Shown here: piece by piece, positions 1 through 8,234 of the stretch
How positions within the stretch are numbered: the stretch's first letter is position 1
Layout: every line of letters begins with the position of its first letter
NCBI GenBank assembly: GCA_031258625.1
Contig: JAIRMO010000212.1
Location: 1-22,060 of the forward strand
DNA from: Spirochaetaceae bacterium
GTDB lineage: Bacteria; Spirochaetota; Spirochaetia; Treponematales; Breznakiellaceae
DNA length: 22,060 nt
Direction of reading: 5' to 3'
The notes under the pieces: generated by a model
Told to the model about the DNA's origin: nothing
Databases searched by the model: none
Seen by the model: the letters and a program-made list of their open reading frames with translations, nothing else
Program-made: the position numbers and the translations under genes

Positions 1-155
1 AATTCACTTTCAAAATTCACATCGGACCGTTTAAAATTAGGCACCTCCGCATTGGCAAGGTTATTGGCAATAACACTGCGCCTGAGGAGGTTGACATCCA
101 TGGCCCGGTGTATCATATCAACGGTTTTGCTAAAATTATTTTCTATCTTCACCAT
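1..155 (-). CDS. flgB: Flagellar basal-body rod protein FlgB, N-terminal part (runs off left edge)
   Basis: This is the first 51 codons of a minus-strand gene that continues beyond base 1. FlgB is a proximal rod subunit of the flagellar basal body; in spirochaetes the rod spans the periplasm to drive periplasmic flagella. The translation has the typical rod-protein N-terminus: an amphipathic start (ENNFSKTVDMIHRAMD), then RRSVIANNLANAEVPNFKR and a DVNFES stretch, which is the signature shared by FlgB and FlgC-type proteins. The start is either ATG at 155 or the adjacent GTG at 152. A GGAGG lies 2 bases before the ATG and 5 before the GTG, so the GTG is slightly better spaced. The gene follows hslU after a 97-base gap holding a sigma-28-like promoter, and it is probably the first gene of a flagellar operon outside the window. 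Confidence 0.9.
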   Translation of the reverse strand, partial: MVKIENNFSKTVDMIHRAMDVNLLRRSVIANNLANAEVPNFKRSDVNFESE

Positions 156-185
156 ATCCTCCAAAAGCAAACCTTTCTATATAAA

Positions 186-213
186 CTATCGGCGGATTAT
201 TAGTGAGAAGTTA
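186..213 (-). promoter_or_regulatory. Candidate sigma-28 (FliA/WhiG-type) promoter for flgB
   Basis: On the minus strand TAACTTCT (213-206) is followed after 12 bases by GCCGATAG (193-186). The usual flagellar sigma-28 consensus is TAAAGTTT-N11-GCCGATAA, so the -10 part matches 7 of 8 and the -35 part 5 of 8, with one extra spacer base. Initiation would fall near 178, giving a leader of about 23 bases before flgB. The match is by eye only; flgB could equally be read through from hslU. Confidence 0.45.
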
Positions 214-252
214 GAAGGAAGAAATTTAAGAATTCCCCGCTCCCCGTCCTCA

Positions 253-1854
253 CTATAAAATGTACCTCCCCAGGTCCTGATCCACCGCCAAATCCCCCAG
301 CCGCTCATTCACATAGGCTTCGGTTATAGGTATCTTTGTGGGGCCGATGTTGGGGGCTTCAAAGGAAAGTTCCTCCAACAGGGTCTCCATGATCGTATGG
401 AGCCGGCGGGCCCCTATATTTTCCAACCGGGAATTAACATCCGCCGCCAGGGCGGCCAGCCGCTCTATGGCCTCCGGGGCAAACTCAATTTCCACTTCTT
501 CGGTACCCAAAAGATCGATATACTGTTTGGTGAGGGCGTTTTTGGGCTCCGTGAGGATCCGCAGAAATTCTTCCTTTCCCAGGGAGTCCAGTTCCACCCG
601 GAGGGGAAAACGGCCCTGGAGTTCCGGGATCAGATCCGACGGCTTGCTTATATTGAAAGCGCCGGCGGCCACAAAAAGGATATGGCTCGTATCCACCGAG
701 CCCCATTTGGTATTTACCGTGGCCCCCTCCACGATGGGAAGGATATCCCGCTGAACCCCTTCCCGGGACACATCGGGACCGCCCCCCCGATCCCCCTTCA
801 CCGCGATCTTATCGATCTCGTCAATGAAAACGATCCCCATTTCTTCCACCCGCAGCCGGGCCTCATCGCTTACCCGGTCCCGGTCTATGAGCTTCTCCGA
901 TTCTTCGTTGATCAGGATCTCCCGGGCCCTGCTTACGGTGAGCAGTTTTTTCTTTTTACCCCCCCCGAAAAAACCCGCTATCCCCGAAAGGCTGGTTTCT
1001 AAATCCTCCATGCCCCCCCCCATCATTTCGATGGCCGGAAACTGGGGGTTTTGATTTACGGTAATTTCCACCATCCGGTCTTCCAGTTTACCTTCCCGAA
1101 GCATGGTCCTGAATTTTTCCCTGGTGGAAGAAATTTTGGCCGAATCGGCGGCTTTTTCTTCCTCCTGACCGGCGGGCTGTTCTATGGCCGCCATGGACTG
1201 CTCGGCTTCCATGTCCCGGCTCAACATAGCGGGGATCCCCACCTGGATGGCCGCCCCCATCAGGCCGGGGCCGCCCCCATTATTCGGGTTAATAGAAAAA
1301 GCCCCTACGGGTCTTACCATCGGTCCGTCCTGGGTTTTCTGTTCCCCGGATTTTTTCCCCGTACCGGGAAGCAAAAGATCCAGCAGATCCTCCTCCGCCC
1401 GCTTCCGGGCCTCGACGTTGACCGTTTCCTGCATTTCCTGTTTCACCATCTGGACCCCGGCGGCCATAAGGTCCCGGATCATGGATTCCACATCCCGGCC
1501 CACATATCCCACTTCGGTATATTTGGTCGCCTCCACCTTGATAAAAGGGGAACCCGCCAATTTTGCGAGGCGCCGGGCAATCTCGGTTTTACCCACCCCC
1601 GTAGGACCTATCATGAGGATGTTTTTGGGGGCTATGTCTTCCCGAACCTCCGGCTCCAGCTTGAGCCTGCGGATCCGGTTCCGCAGGGCCACTGCCACCG
1701 CCCGTTTGGCCTTTTTTTGGCCCACGATGTATTTATCCAATTCCGCGACAACTTCCCGGGGGGTAAGTTCCCTCCGGGAAACCGGTAAATTTTTCGACTC
1801 CTTGTCCGGTACTACCGGCAATTCCACCGTCCCCTTAGAAATATCTTTGTTCAT
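253..1854 (-). CDS. hslU: ATP-dependent protease ATPase subunit HslU (ClpY)
   Basis: HslU is the AAA+ unfoldase ring that feeds substrates to the HslV peptidase in the cytoplasm. Visible features are the N-terminal LTPREVVAELDKYIVGQ block (30-46), Walker A GPTGVGKT (83-90), the GYVG pore loop (116-119), Walker B IVFIDE (341-346), the GPDVSREGVQRD region (359-370), GARRLHT (481-487) and a C-terminal LGRYIL tail of the kind that docks into HslV. At 533 residues it is about 90 longer than E. coli HslU. Roughly 27 extra residues precede the first conserved block and about 60 lie in the intermediate (I) domain, a Gly/Met/Glu-rich stretch around 165-300. The ATG overlaps the hslV stop by one base (TAATG), with GAGAGGAG upstream inside hslV, so the two subunits are translationally coupled. 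Confidence 0.97.
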   Translation of the reverse strand: MNKDISKGTVELPVVPDKESKNLPVSRRELTPREVVAELDKYIVGQKKAKRAVAVALRNRIRRLKLEPEVREDIAPKNILMIGPTGVGKTEIARRLAKLAGSPFIKVEATKYTEVGYVGRDVESMIRDLMAAGVQMVKQEMQETVNVEARKRAEEDLLDLLLPGTGKKSGEQKTQDGPMVRPVGAFSINPNNGGGPGLMGAAIQVGIPAMLSRDMEAEQSMAAIEQPAGQEEEKAADSAKISSTREKFRTMLREGKLEDRMVEITVNQNPQFPAIEMMGGGMEDLETSLSGIAGFFGGGKKKKLLTVSRAREILINEESEKLIDRDRVSDEARLRVEEMGIVFIDEIDKIAVKGDRGGGPDVSREGVQRDILPIVEGATVNTKWGSVDTSHILFVAAGAFNISKPSDLIPELQGRFPLRVELDSLGKEEFLRILTEPKNALTKQYIDLLGTEEVEIEFAPEAIERLAALAADVNSRLENIGARRLHTIMETLLEELSFEAPNIGPTKIPITEAYVNERLGDLAVDQDLGRYIL

Positions 1855-2435
1855 TATTTACGCTCCTCTCCGGAACCAAGCTCTTCCAGGATGATTTGCC
1901 CATTGGTATAAATACATATATCCCCCGCAATCCGCAGGCTCCGCCGGGCGATCTCCGCGGCGGAAAGGGTGCTGCCGTCCAAGTAGGCCAGGGCCGCGGC
2001 ATAGGCGTAATTTCCCCCGGAACCTATGGCCAGGGCCGCCTCGGCGGGTTCTATCACATCCCCGGTACCGGAAATAAGCAGGGTCTTGGAAATATCCGCT
2101 ACCAGGAGCAGGGCCTCAAGCCGCCTGAGGGAACGATCGGTACGCCAATCTTTGGCCAATTCCACCGCGGCCCGGGCAAGATCCCCGGAGTATTCCTTGA
2201 GCTTTTCCTCAAAACGGTCAAAAAGGGTAAAGGCATCCGCGGTGGCCCCCGCGAAACCACAAAGCACCTTACCGTCGTTGAGCCGCCGTACCTTGCGGGC
2301 GTTATTTTTCATCACCGTTTCACCCATGGTCACCTGTCCGTCCCCAGCCATAGCGACCTGTCCGTCCCGGCGGACCGCCAAGACCGTGGTAGAACGGATC
2401 TGGTTACCACGGGATTCCACTTTTCGATTTTTCAT
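1854..2435 (-). CDS. hslV: ATP-dependent protease peptidase subunit HslV (ClpQ)
   Basis: HslV is the proteasome-beta-like N-terminal-threonine peptidase of the HslUV complex. The motif [11 protein letters not shown] begins at residue 15, and T16 corresponds to the catalytic Thr1. D32 in AGDGQ and K48 in NARKVRRL correspond to the conserved Asp17 and Lys33. The [11 protein letters not shown] segment (138-148) is also typical. The protein is 193 residues, so a 15-residue propeptide ([15 protein letters not shown]) must be removed, longer than the single Met in E. coli. No in-frame start lies nearer the threonine. The ATG overlaps the xerC stop by four bases (ATGA), with AAAAGGAA about 8 bases upstream. 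It lies in the xerC-hslV-hslU run that leads to flgB. Confidence 0.97.
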   Translation of the reverse strand: MKNRKVESRGNQIRSTTVLAVRRDGQVAMAGDGQVTMGETVMKNNARKVRRLNDGKVLCGFAGATADAFTLFDRFEEKLKEYSGDLARAAVELAKDWRTDRSLRRLEALLLVADISKTLLISGTGDVIEPAEAALAIGSGGNYAYAAALAYLDGSTLSAAEIARRSLRIAGDICIYTNGQIILEELGSGEERK

Positions 2436-3400
2436 GGATTATTCCTTTTCCCCAGAACGCCGTGGGGATGGGCCTTAAGGTAGGTTCGTTTAAGCCGTTC
2501 CATATCCACATGGGTGTACCGTTGGGTGGTGGATAGGCTCGCGTGACCGAGCAATTCCTGAACCAGCCGCACATCACAGCCGGAATTAACCAAATGGGTG
2601 GCAAAACTATGCCGTAACGCATGGGGGTGAACACTTTTATCCAGTCCCGACCGTTCCGCGTATTTGGTTATTATCCACCGTACCCCGGGTACGGAAATCG
2701 GCCCTCCCTTACGGTTCACAAACAGCCGATCCGTAGGAACGGCGGCCTTAACCCGGGACTCCCGTCCGGGAAGGTACGCCCCCAGAGCGTCCCGGGCTTC
2801 CTCGGAAAAAAACACGTACCGCTCCTTATCCCCCTTTCCGACAACTCGGGCCCCTGAGAGATCCGCTTCCAGGTACGGTAAAGAAAGGGCTACCAGCTCC
2901 GATATCCGCAGCCCCGCGGAATACATCGTAAGGATCAGCGCTTTGTCCCGGAGGGGCCATAAAATACCCGCCCTGTCGGGGAGTTCCGCAAAACTCGCCA
3001 TTTCCCCTTCCCAGAGAAAAGACGGAAGCCGTTTCGTTGTTTTCAGGTTCCGCAGGTTTATGGAGGGATCATCCACTCTGAAACCAAACCGTAGGAGCCA
3101 CCGGTAAAAACCCCGGATAGAAGAAAGGGCCCGGTTAACACTCACCGAGGCGATCCCCTCGGCACTCAGATCCGCGATAAACCCCTGTACCCCATGGGGA
3201 CTTGCCCCCTGGGGGGTCATTCCATGATTTTCGCAGTAGGCCGAAAAATGGGCCAGATCCTTACCGTAGGCCTGGACGGTCCTATCGGACATCCCCCGCA
3301 CGGAACAAAGATAGGCCAGATACGCCTCAACACTATCCTGGGACGCCCTCCGGCCCGTATCAAATTCCCTGGGGTTTACCGCCGGCTTATTTGCCTCCAT
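2432..3400 (-). CDS. xerC: Tyrosine recombinase XerC
   Basis: This is a tyrosine site-specific recombinase of the Xer type, which with XerD resolves chromosome dimers at dif. It has an N-terminal SAM-like DNA-binding domain (about 20-110) and a C-terminal catalytic domain with R165 (SAGLRISEL), K189 (GKGDKER), H260 and R263 (HALRHS), H286 ([11 protein letters not shown]) and the nucleophile Y295 (RYTHV). The tail ([21 protein letters not shown]) is closer to XerC than XerD. I set the start at ATG 3400: a GGGGAGG sits 7 bases upstream and the protein is then 322 residues. The open frame continues upstream, but that part only shadows the end of topA. The gene overlaps the topA stop by 14 bases and shares an ATGA with hslV. 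Confidence 0.93.
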   Translation of the reverse strand: MEANKPAVNPREFDTGRRASQDSVEAYLAYLCSVRGMSDRTVQAYGKDLAHFSAYCENHGMTPQGASPHGVQGFIADLSAEGIASVSVNRALSSIRGFYRWLLRFGFRVDDPSINLRNLKTTKRLPSFLWEGEMASFAELPDRAGILWPLRDKALILTMYSAGLRISELVALSLPYLEADLSGARVVGKGDKERYVFFSEEARDALGAYLPGRESRVKAAVPTDRLFVNRKGGPISVPGVRWIITKYAERSGLDKSVHPHALRHSFATHLVNSGCDVRLVQELLGHASLSTTQRYTHVDMERLKRTYLKAHPHGVLGKRNNP

Positions 3401-5576
3401 CGGATTCCTCCCCATTAAAATCTTCACTGCTATGCAGATAATCACACTCAGGGTTGATACACGCCTTATGGTATCCGTTTTTTTTATCGTACTTCTCCAC
3501 CATAAATTGCCCGCACTTGGGGCAGTCTTGATTGATCGGTTTAAAGTGACTGATAAAATCACAGGCCGGGTAATTGGTACATCCGTAAAACTCTTTACCC
3601 CGTCCCCGGGTTTTGCGGGCCACGATATCCCCACCGCACCGGGGGCATTTCGCCAGGGGTATGGATTTGGTGTTTTTACATTCCGGAAAACCTGAACAGG
3701 CAAGGAAAAAGCCATACCTGCCGAGTTTTTTCACCATGGGTTTCCCGCATTTTTCACAGGTATAATCGGTTTCTTCGTCCAAGGAACCCTTAAAGGACTC
3801 CAGGGTTTTTCCCACCTCGTCCACCTGCTCCTTAAAAGGATAATAGAAGTTCCGGATCATGTCCGGCCAACGGAGCTGACTTTCCTCCACCTCGTCGAGT
3901 TTATTTTCCATGGACGCGGTAAACCCCGCGTTTACCACATGGGGGAAATACTCCACCAGCATATCGCAGATCATCTTTCCCAGGAGGGTGGGAACCAACT
4001 GCTTGTTGGACCGGGTCACATAGTACCGGTCCAGGAGGACCGAGATAATGGGGGCATAGGTTGAAGGACGGCCAATGCCTTTTTCTTCCAGGGTTTTAAC
4101 AATGGACGCATCGGTATACCGGGCCGGGCCCTGGGTAAAATGCTGTTCCGGGTAGAATTTATCCACCTTGACCTTATCCCCAATTTTAAGGGAGGGAACC
4201 GGATTCCCCTTGTTTTCATTCGCCAAAAGTTTCATAACCCTATAAAAACCCTTTTCGATGATCCGGGTCCCGGCGATACGGAAAATCCCCTCCCCGGCCT
4301 GGATATCGGTACTGACGGTTTTGGTTTTCGCGGGATTCATCTGGCTTGATACAAACCGTTCCCAGATTATCGTATAGAGCCGGAGCTGATCCTTGGTAAG
4401 GTATTCTTTTACCTCCTCGGCGCTGTAATTGATATAGGTCGGCCGAATGGCCTCATGGGCATCCTGGGCTTTCTTCCCCACCGTATATTCCGCGGCCTTT
4501 GGCGGCAGATCCTGGGGAAAACGTTCCCCTATCCAGGAACGGACCTCATCCAAGGCGACCTGAGAAATACGGACCGAATCGGTACGCATATAGGTGATAA
4601 GCCCCACCCGGGAGCTGCCGATATTGACCCCTTCGTAAAGCTGCTGGGCCACCTGCATGGTTTTTTTGCTGGTAAAACCCAACCGATTCGCCGCGGTCTG
4701 TTGGAGCTGGGAGGTGGTAAAGGGCGGCTTGGGCCGCACGGTTTTATCGGTCTCCCGGATATCGGAAACAAGACAGTCGGCATTGATTATCTTATCGATA
4801 ATAACCTCAACTTCATTTTCGTTTTTGAGTTCCGGCTTGTTCCCTTGCCAGGATACCAGTTGGGCGGTAAACGAAGATTTCCCTACCTTAAAATCCGCCT
4901 CCAGGGTCCAGTACTCCTCCGGGACAAAGGACTCGACCTCCTTTTCCCGTTCACAGATGAGCCTTAGGGCCACCGACTGAACCCGTCCAGCGGAAAGACC
5001 GTTTTTAACCTTCTTCCACAACAGGGGTGAAAGGTTATAGCCCACCAGGCGATCCAGAACCCGCCGGGCTTTTTGGGCATTGACCTTGGACTCATCAATG
5101 ACCGAAGGGTTAGCCACCGCGTCCTTAATAGCCATAGGGGTGATTTCGTTAAAGCTGATCCGTTGAATGGGGACCCGGTCGGTTTTCGCGGTGATGGCAT
5201 TCCGTAAATGATAGGCGATGGCCTCCCCTTCCCGGTCATTATCACTGGCCAGAAGGACCGAATCCGCTTTTTTTGCGTCCCCCTGGAGTTCCTTTAAAAG
5301 TTTTGCCCTGCCCCGGACGGTGATGTATTCGGGTTCAAAATCATGGTCCACGTCAATGGCCAATCTGGATTTTGGGAGGTCTATGAGGTGGCCCATGGAG
5401 GCCTTTACCATATAGGAAGGACCGAGGTATTTTTCTATGGTTTTTGCTTTGGCCGGAGATTCCACAATCACCAGGATTTTTTTATCCTTTGCTTTCTTTT
5501 CCGCCCGTTTTTTCCCGGCCCCTTTTTTTTTCGTTACCGTTTTTTCCTGAATTTTTTTCTCGGTTTTTACCGCCAT
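3387..5576 (-). CDS. topA: DNA topoisomerase I (type IA)
   Basis: This type IA topoisomerase relaxes negative supercoils by a single-strand 5'-phosphotyrosine intermediate. The Toprim domain shows E40 in ILVIVESPAKAKTIEKYLG and the acidic triad in SDNDREGEA (111-119). SAGRVQSVALR (195-205) and the catalytic tyrosine Y329 in RVGLITYMRTDS follow. The C-terminus has three four-cysteine zinc ribbons at about C607/610/627/633, C644/647/666/672 and C685/688/706/711. Residues 1-33 form a lysine-rich leader not present in the core enzyme, probably disordered and DNA-binding (inference). I chose ATG 5576 (729 residues), preceded by GAGG 11 bases and GGAA 6 bases upstream; an in-frame TTG at 5600 inside dprA is less likely. 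The dprA stop is 13 bases upstream. Confidence 0.97.
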   Translation of the reverse strand: MAVKTEKKIQEKTVTKKKGAGKKRAEKKAKDKKILVIVESPAKAKTIEKYLGPSYMVKASMGHLIDLPKSRLAIDVDHDFEPEYITVRGRAKLLKELQGDAKKADSVLLASDNDREGEAIAYHLRNAITAKTDRVPIQRISFNEITPMAIKDAVANPSVIDESKVNAQKARRVLDRLVGYNLSPLLWKKVKNGLSAGRVQSVALRLICEREKEVESFVPEEYWTLEADFKVGKSSFTAQLVSWQGNKPELKNENEVEVIIDKIINADCLVSDIRETDKTVRPKPPFTTSQLQQTAANRLGFTSKKTMQVAQQLYEGVNIGSSRVGLITYMRTDSVRISQVALDEVRSWIGERFPQDLPPKAAEYTVGKKAQDAHEAIRPTYINYSAEEVKEYLTKDQLRLYTIIWERFVSSQMNPAKTKTVSTDIQAGEGIFRIAGTRIIEKGFYRVMKLLANENKGNPVPSLKIGDKVKVDKFYPEQHFTQGPARYTDASIVKTLEEKGIGRPSTYAPIISVLLDRYYVTRSNKQLVPTLLGKMICDMLVEYFPHVVNAGFTASMENKLDEVEESQLRWPDMIRNFYYPFKEQVDEVGKTLESFKGSLDEETDYTCEKCGKPMVKKLGRYGFFLACSGFPECKNTKSIPLAKCPRCGGDIVARKTRGRGKEFYGCTNYPACDFISHFKPINQDCPKCGQFMVEKYDKKNGYHKACINPECDYLHSSEDFNGEESDGGK

Positions 5577-5589
5577 ATTATTTCCATCC

Positions 5590-6552
5590 TCAAAGCTCAA
5601 TATTCAGTTTCCGGGCCAAAGACGATGCCAACTTAACCCCGCTTAATAGCTCCCGGTCCCGGGGAAGCTCTTTCTCCGAAACCATTCCCCACTCCCCCAG
5701 GATATCCGCCGCCCCGGAAATTACCTTCGCCCCCTCATCGGCGAGTTTCCGAGTGCCATCCCCCCGGGTGGAACTCATCCCCGATGAAGCGACCCAAAGG
5801 TCCCTCCCCTGATCCAGGGCAAACTGGGCGGTGATCAAGGCCCCGGAAGACGCGGGAGCTTCCACGATCACGGTCCCCCGGGCTAAACCGGCAATGATCC
5901 GGTTCCGGGCGGGAAAATTCCACTTCATCGGACCGGTCCCCGGGGGGTATTCGCTGAGGATTACCCCGCCCTGTTCAACAATCCGCCGGGCAAGCATCCG
6001 GTTCGACGCGGGATAAACCTCATCAGGGCTTGAACCGAGGACCGCCACCGTAGGGGCGCCCCCCTCAAGGTTCCCCCGATGGGCCACGGCGTCGATCCCC
6101 AGGGCAAGCCCGGAAACCACGGGGATCCCCGCGCCGGCCAGGGCCTTACCGATGTCAAAGGCCTGAGAAACTGCGGCGGAAGAAGGCCGCCGGGTTCCGA
6201 CCACCGCGGCCAGGACCTGTTCGGGATCCGGTAAAATACCCCGGTAAAAAACCAGGGCCGGCGGATCGTACAGTTCCCGGAGCAGGGGAGGATACCGGGG
6301 TGAAACAAAGGACACACAATCTATCCCACGGATCCGCATGGTCCGAAGATCCCCTTCCGCCTGATCCTGAAGTTCTTCCATCCGGACGGAAACCTGGGAG
6401 AGTTCCCGGCCGAGAATATCTTCTATTGTCCTTTTAGAAAGTATGAATAATCCTTCCGGTTTGTCAAATTCTTTATACAAACGGATCCGTTCCTGGGAGT
6501 TTATACCCGGGATCCGCCTAATGATCAAATCCCTTAACCGGAGATCATCCAT
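5590..6552 (-). CDS. dprA: DNA-processing protein DprA (Smf)
   Basis: DprA binds single-stranded DNA and loads RecA during natural transformation; in non-competent bacteria its role is less clear. An N-terminal SAM/helix-hairpin-helix region (about 8-60) precedes the Rossmann domain with GTRRPS (119-124), SGLALGIDAVAHRG (147-160), VAVLGSS (169-174), SEYPPGTGP (200-208) and FPARNRIIAGL (213-223). At 320 residues it ends soon after the Rossmann domain (ADILGEW, 282-288), so the C-terminal winged helix of longer DprA proteins appears to be absent. The usual VPG motif before the C-terminal loop reads VASSG here. ATG 6552 is chosen because it overlaps the previous gene's stop by only 8 bases and gives a normal DprA N-terminus. 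Its ribosome binding site is weak (GGA about 8 bases upstream). Confidence 0.94.
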   Translation of the reverse strand: MDDLRLRDLIIRRIPGINSQERIRLYKEFDKPEGLFILSKRTIEDILGRELSQVSVRMEELQDQAEGDLRTMRIRGIDCVSFVSPRYPPLLRELYDPPALVFYRGILPDPEQVLAAVVGTRRPSSAAVSQAFDIGKALAGAGIPVVSGLALGIDAVAHRGNLEGGAPTVAVLGSSPDEVYPASNRMLARRIVEQGGVILSEYPPGTGPMKWNFPARNRIIAGLARGTVIVEAPASSGALITAQFALDQGRDLWVASSGMSSTRGDGTRKLADEGAKVISGAADILGEWGMVSEKELPRDRELLSGVKLASSLARKLNIEL

Positions 6553-7291
6553 AATATGAATCCAATATGATTTGCCGGTTATTTTCCGCCTCAAGCCGTT
6601 CAGCCGCATCCCGGGAAGTGGTAATGATCCGGTCGTACATATCCAGGGCGCCCTGATAATCACTAACCATATAATAGGCCCGGGCCAGGACAAACATGGC
6701 GTCCACATCATTCCGGGAAATTTCAAGATACCGCAGGAGTTGAGATATGGCGTCCTCGGGCCGGTTCAGTTCAAAAACATAGAGGACTCCGATACCGTAA
6801 CGGGGCCGGCCGTACCCTTCATCCAGTTCTATGGCCCGCAGGTAGGACATTTCCGAAAGGTCATAGTATTGTTGGGCCCTGGCGGTCCCCTCCGGGGGAT
6901 CAAAGGACGATTTTGCCACGATAGCCGCGGATAGCCCCCGCAGGTAATGGAGATAGGGGTCTTCCGGGGCATAATAAACCGCCCGTTCCAGAGCATCCAA
7001 AGCCTCGTGGTGTAACCCCCGGTCCTGCAGCCGGGTAGCCAGGAGCTTCCAATATACCCCGGTCTGGGCGGCGTCCCGTACATGCTGTTCGATCAGCTCC
7101 TCATACAGCCGGATAGCCTCCCGAAGGTTTTCTATGGTCCGGGGAGGAGTATCCCGGGGGCTGAGTTCTTTGATCCGGGCTATCAGGGAATTCCGGGCCT
7201 TGATTTTCTGATAGGTATAGATACCCCCTATCAGCGAAACCGAGATCACCACCACCGTAAGGCCTATAAAAAACTCTTTTTTAATCTTCAT
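6545..7291 (-). CDS. Membrane-anchored tetratricopeptide-repeat (TPR) protein
   Basis: The 248-residue protein starts with a short basic segment (MKIKKE) and one hydrophobic helix (about 7-26), then an acidic, helical region. Repeated alternation of large and small residues there (for example ALDALERAVYYAPEDPYLH, YLRAIELDEGYGRPRYGIG and ALDMYDRIITTSRDAAERL) fits at least three to four TPR units. It is probably an inner-membrane protein with a periplasmic scaffold domain; partners are unknown. A TPR gene between dprA and ftsZ is also what I recall in Borrelia, so it seems a conserved member of this cluster, perhaps linked to division or wall growth (inference from position only). The start has GAAGG almost adjacent to the ATG and a second GAAGG six bases further up. 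The xerD stop is 30 bases upstream. Confidence 0.8.
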   Translation of the reverse strand: MKIKKEFFIGLTVVVISVSLIGGIYTYQKIKARNSLIARIKELSPRDTPPRTIENLREAIRLYEELIEQHVRDAAQTGVYWKLLATRLQDRGLHHEALDALERAVYYAPEDPYLHYLRGLSAAIVAKSSFDPPEGTARAQQYYDLSEMSYLRAIELDEGYGRPRYGIGVLYVFELNRPEDAISQLLRYLEISRNDVDAMFVLARAYYMVSDYQGALDMYDRIITTSRDAAERLEAENNRQIILDSYYG

Positions 7292-7321
7292 CCTTCACCT
7301 TCAATTCAGTTCCCCGCAAGG

Positions 7322-8230
7322 CTATGTCCGGGATGAATATCCCCGCAGTTTCGGCATATAATGCCGGTGACTTTCCCTGAGCAGGGAAACATCTACATGG
7401 GTATAAATCTGGGTCGTGGTAATATCCGCGTGCCCCAAAAGTTCCTGGACCGACCGGAGATCCGCCCCCCCGGCGAGAAGCTCCGTGGCATAACTATGCC
7501 GCAGGGTATGGAGTTTTGAGGGAACCCCCGCCAATACCGTCAGTTTCATATAGTTTTTCCATATTCCCTTTCGGGAAAGCCGCCGTCCGGTTTTACTGAT
7601 GAACAGGGCGGCGGAACGGACTTTACCCGCCAACCGGGGTCTTGAATCCGTTAAATACCGTTTAATCCAGAAAGCGGCTTCTTCCCCAAAGGGTACCATC
7701 CGTTCCTTGTCCCCCTTCCCCAAGACCCGGACAATTCCTTCGGTAAAATAAATGTCCTTTGTATTCAGCCCGACGACCTCGGAAACCCGCAGCCCCGCGG
7801 AGTAGATAAACTCAAACAAGGCCCGATCCCGCAGCGCTATGGGGTTATCCACCGGGATCAAGGCAAACAGGCTGTCCACCCGATCCCGGCTCAGTACATC
7901 CGGCAGGCGGATTCTCTTTTTTGGGGATTCCAAAACCCGGGCGGGATTATCACTGCGGATCCCCTCATCCGTTACGTACCGGAAAAAGGATCTGAGGACG
8001 GAAATCACTTTAGCCACGGATCGGGAATCGAGGCCGTCTTTATCCCTACGAAATTTGAGGTATACCGTAAGGATGGAGGTGTCCGCCTGTTCGGACAACA
8101 ACTGCTCTTTTTCCAGCCATTCCAGAAACCGGCGAATCTCAAGCTTATAGGTTTCCGCGGTTAAGCGGGACCGGCGTTCCAGGGCGAGAAGCCACGTATA
8201 GTACCTATCCAACAGATTTTGATCACTCAT
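7322..8230 (-). CDS. xerD: Tyrosine recombinase XerD
   Basis: This is the second Xer-type tyrosine recombinase of the array and the likely partner of XerC at dif. Catalytic residues are R148 (SAGLRVSEVVGL), K172 (GKGDKER), H241 and R244 (HTLRHS), H267 (LLGHADITTTQ) and Y276 (QIYTHV). The LRDRALFEFIYSAGLRVSE and FGEEAAFWIKRYL stretches and the TTQIYTHV ending resemble XerD. With the start at ATG 8230 it is 302 residues, the usual length. This ATG lies 4 bases after the ftsZ stop, with GAGG about 11 bases upstream inside ftsZ. The frame stays open upstream but only shadows ftsZ. Placing both recombinases with ftsZ and ftsA ties chromosome resolution genetically to septation. Confidence 0.92.
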   Translation of the reverse strand: MSDQNLLDRYYTWLLALERRSRLTAETYKLEIRRFLEWLEKEQLLSEQADTSILTVYLKFRRDKDGLDSRSVAKVISVLRSFFRYVTDEGIRSDNPARVLESPKKRIRLPDVLSRDRVDSLFALIPVDNPIALRDRALFEFIYSAGLRVSEVVGLNTKDIYFTEGIVRVLGKGDKERMVPFGEEAAFWIKRYLTDSRPRLAGKVRSAALFISKTGRRLSRKGIWKNYMKLTVLAGVPSKLHTLRHSYATELLAGGADLRSVQELLGHADITTTQIYTHVDVSLLRESHRHYMPKLRGYSSRT

Positions 8231-8234
8231 AGAA

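Noticed and set aside
1051..1894. Long plus-strand open frames opposite hslU (1051-1788 and 1184-1894)
   Set aside because: They are antisense shadows of a clearly conserved gene; their translations have low-complexity composition and no family motifs.
3401..3715. N-terminal extension of xerC to 3715
   Set aside because: The extra residues are topA zinc-ribbon DNA read in another frame; GGGGAGG before ATG 3400 and normal protein length support the shorter form.
6553..6726. N-terminal extension of dprA to 6726
   Set aside because: It lies wholly within the TPR gene and has no similarity to DprA; ATG 6552 gives the expected N-terminus.
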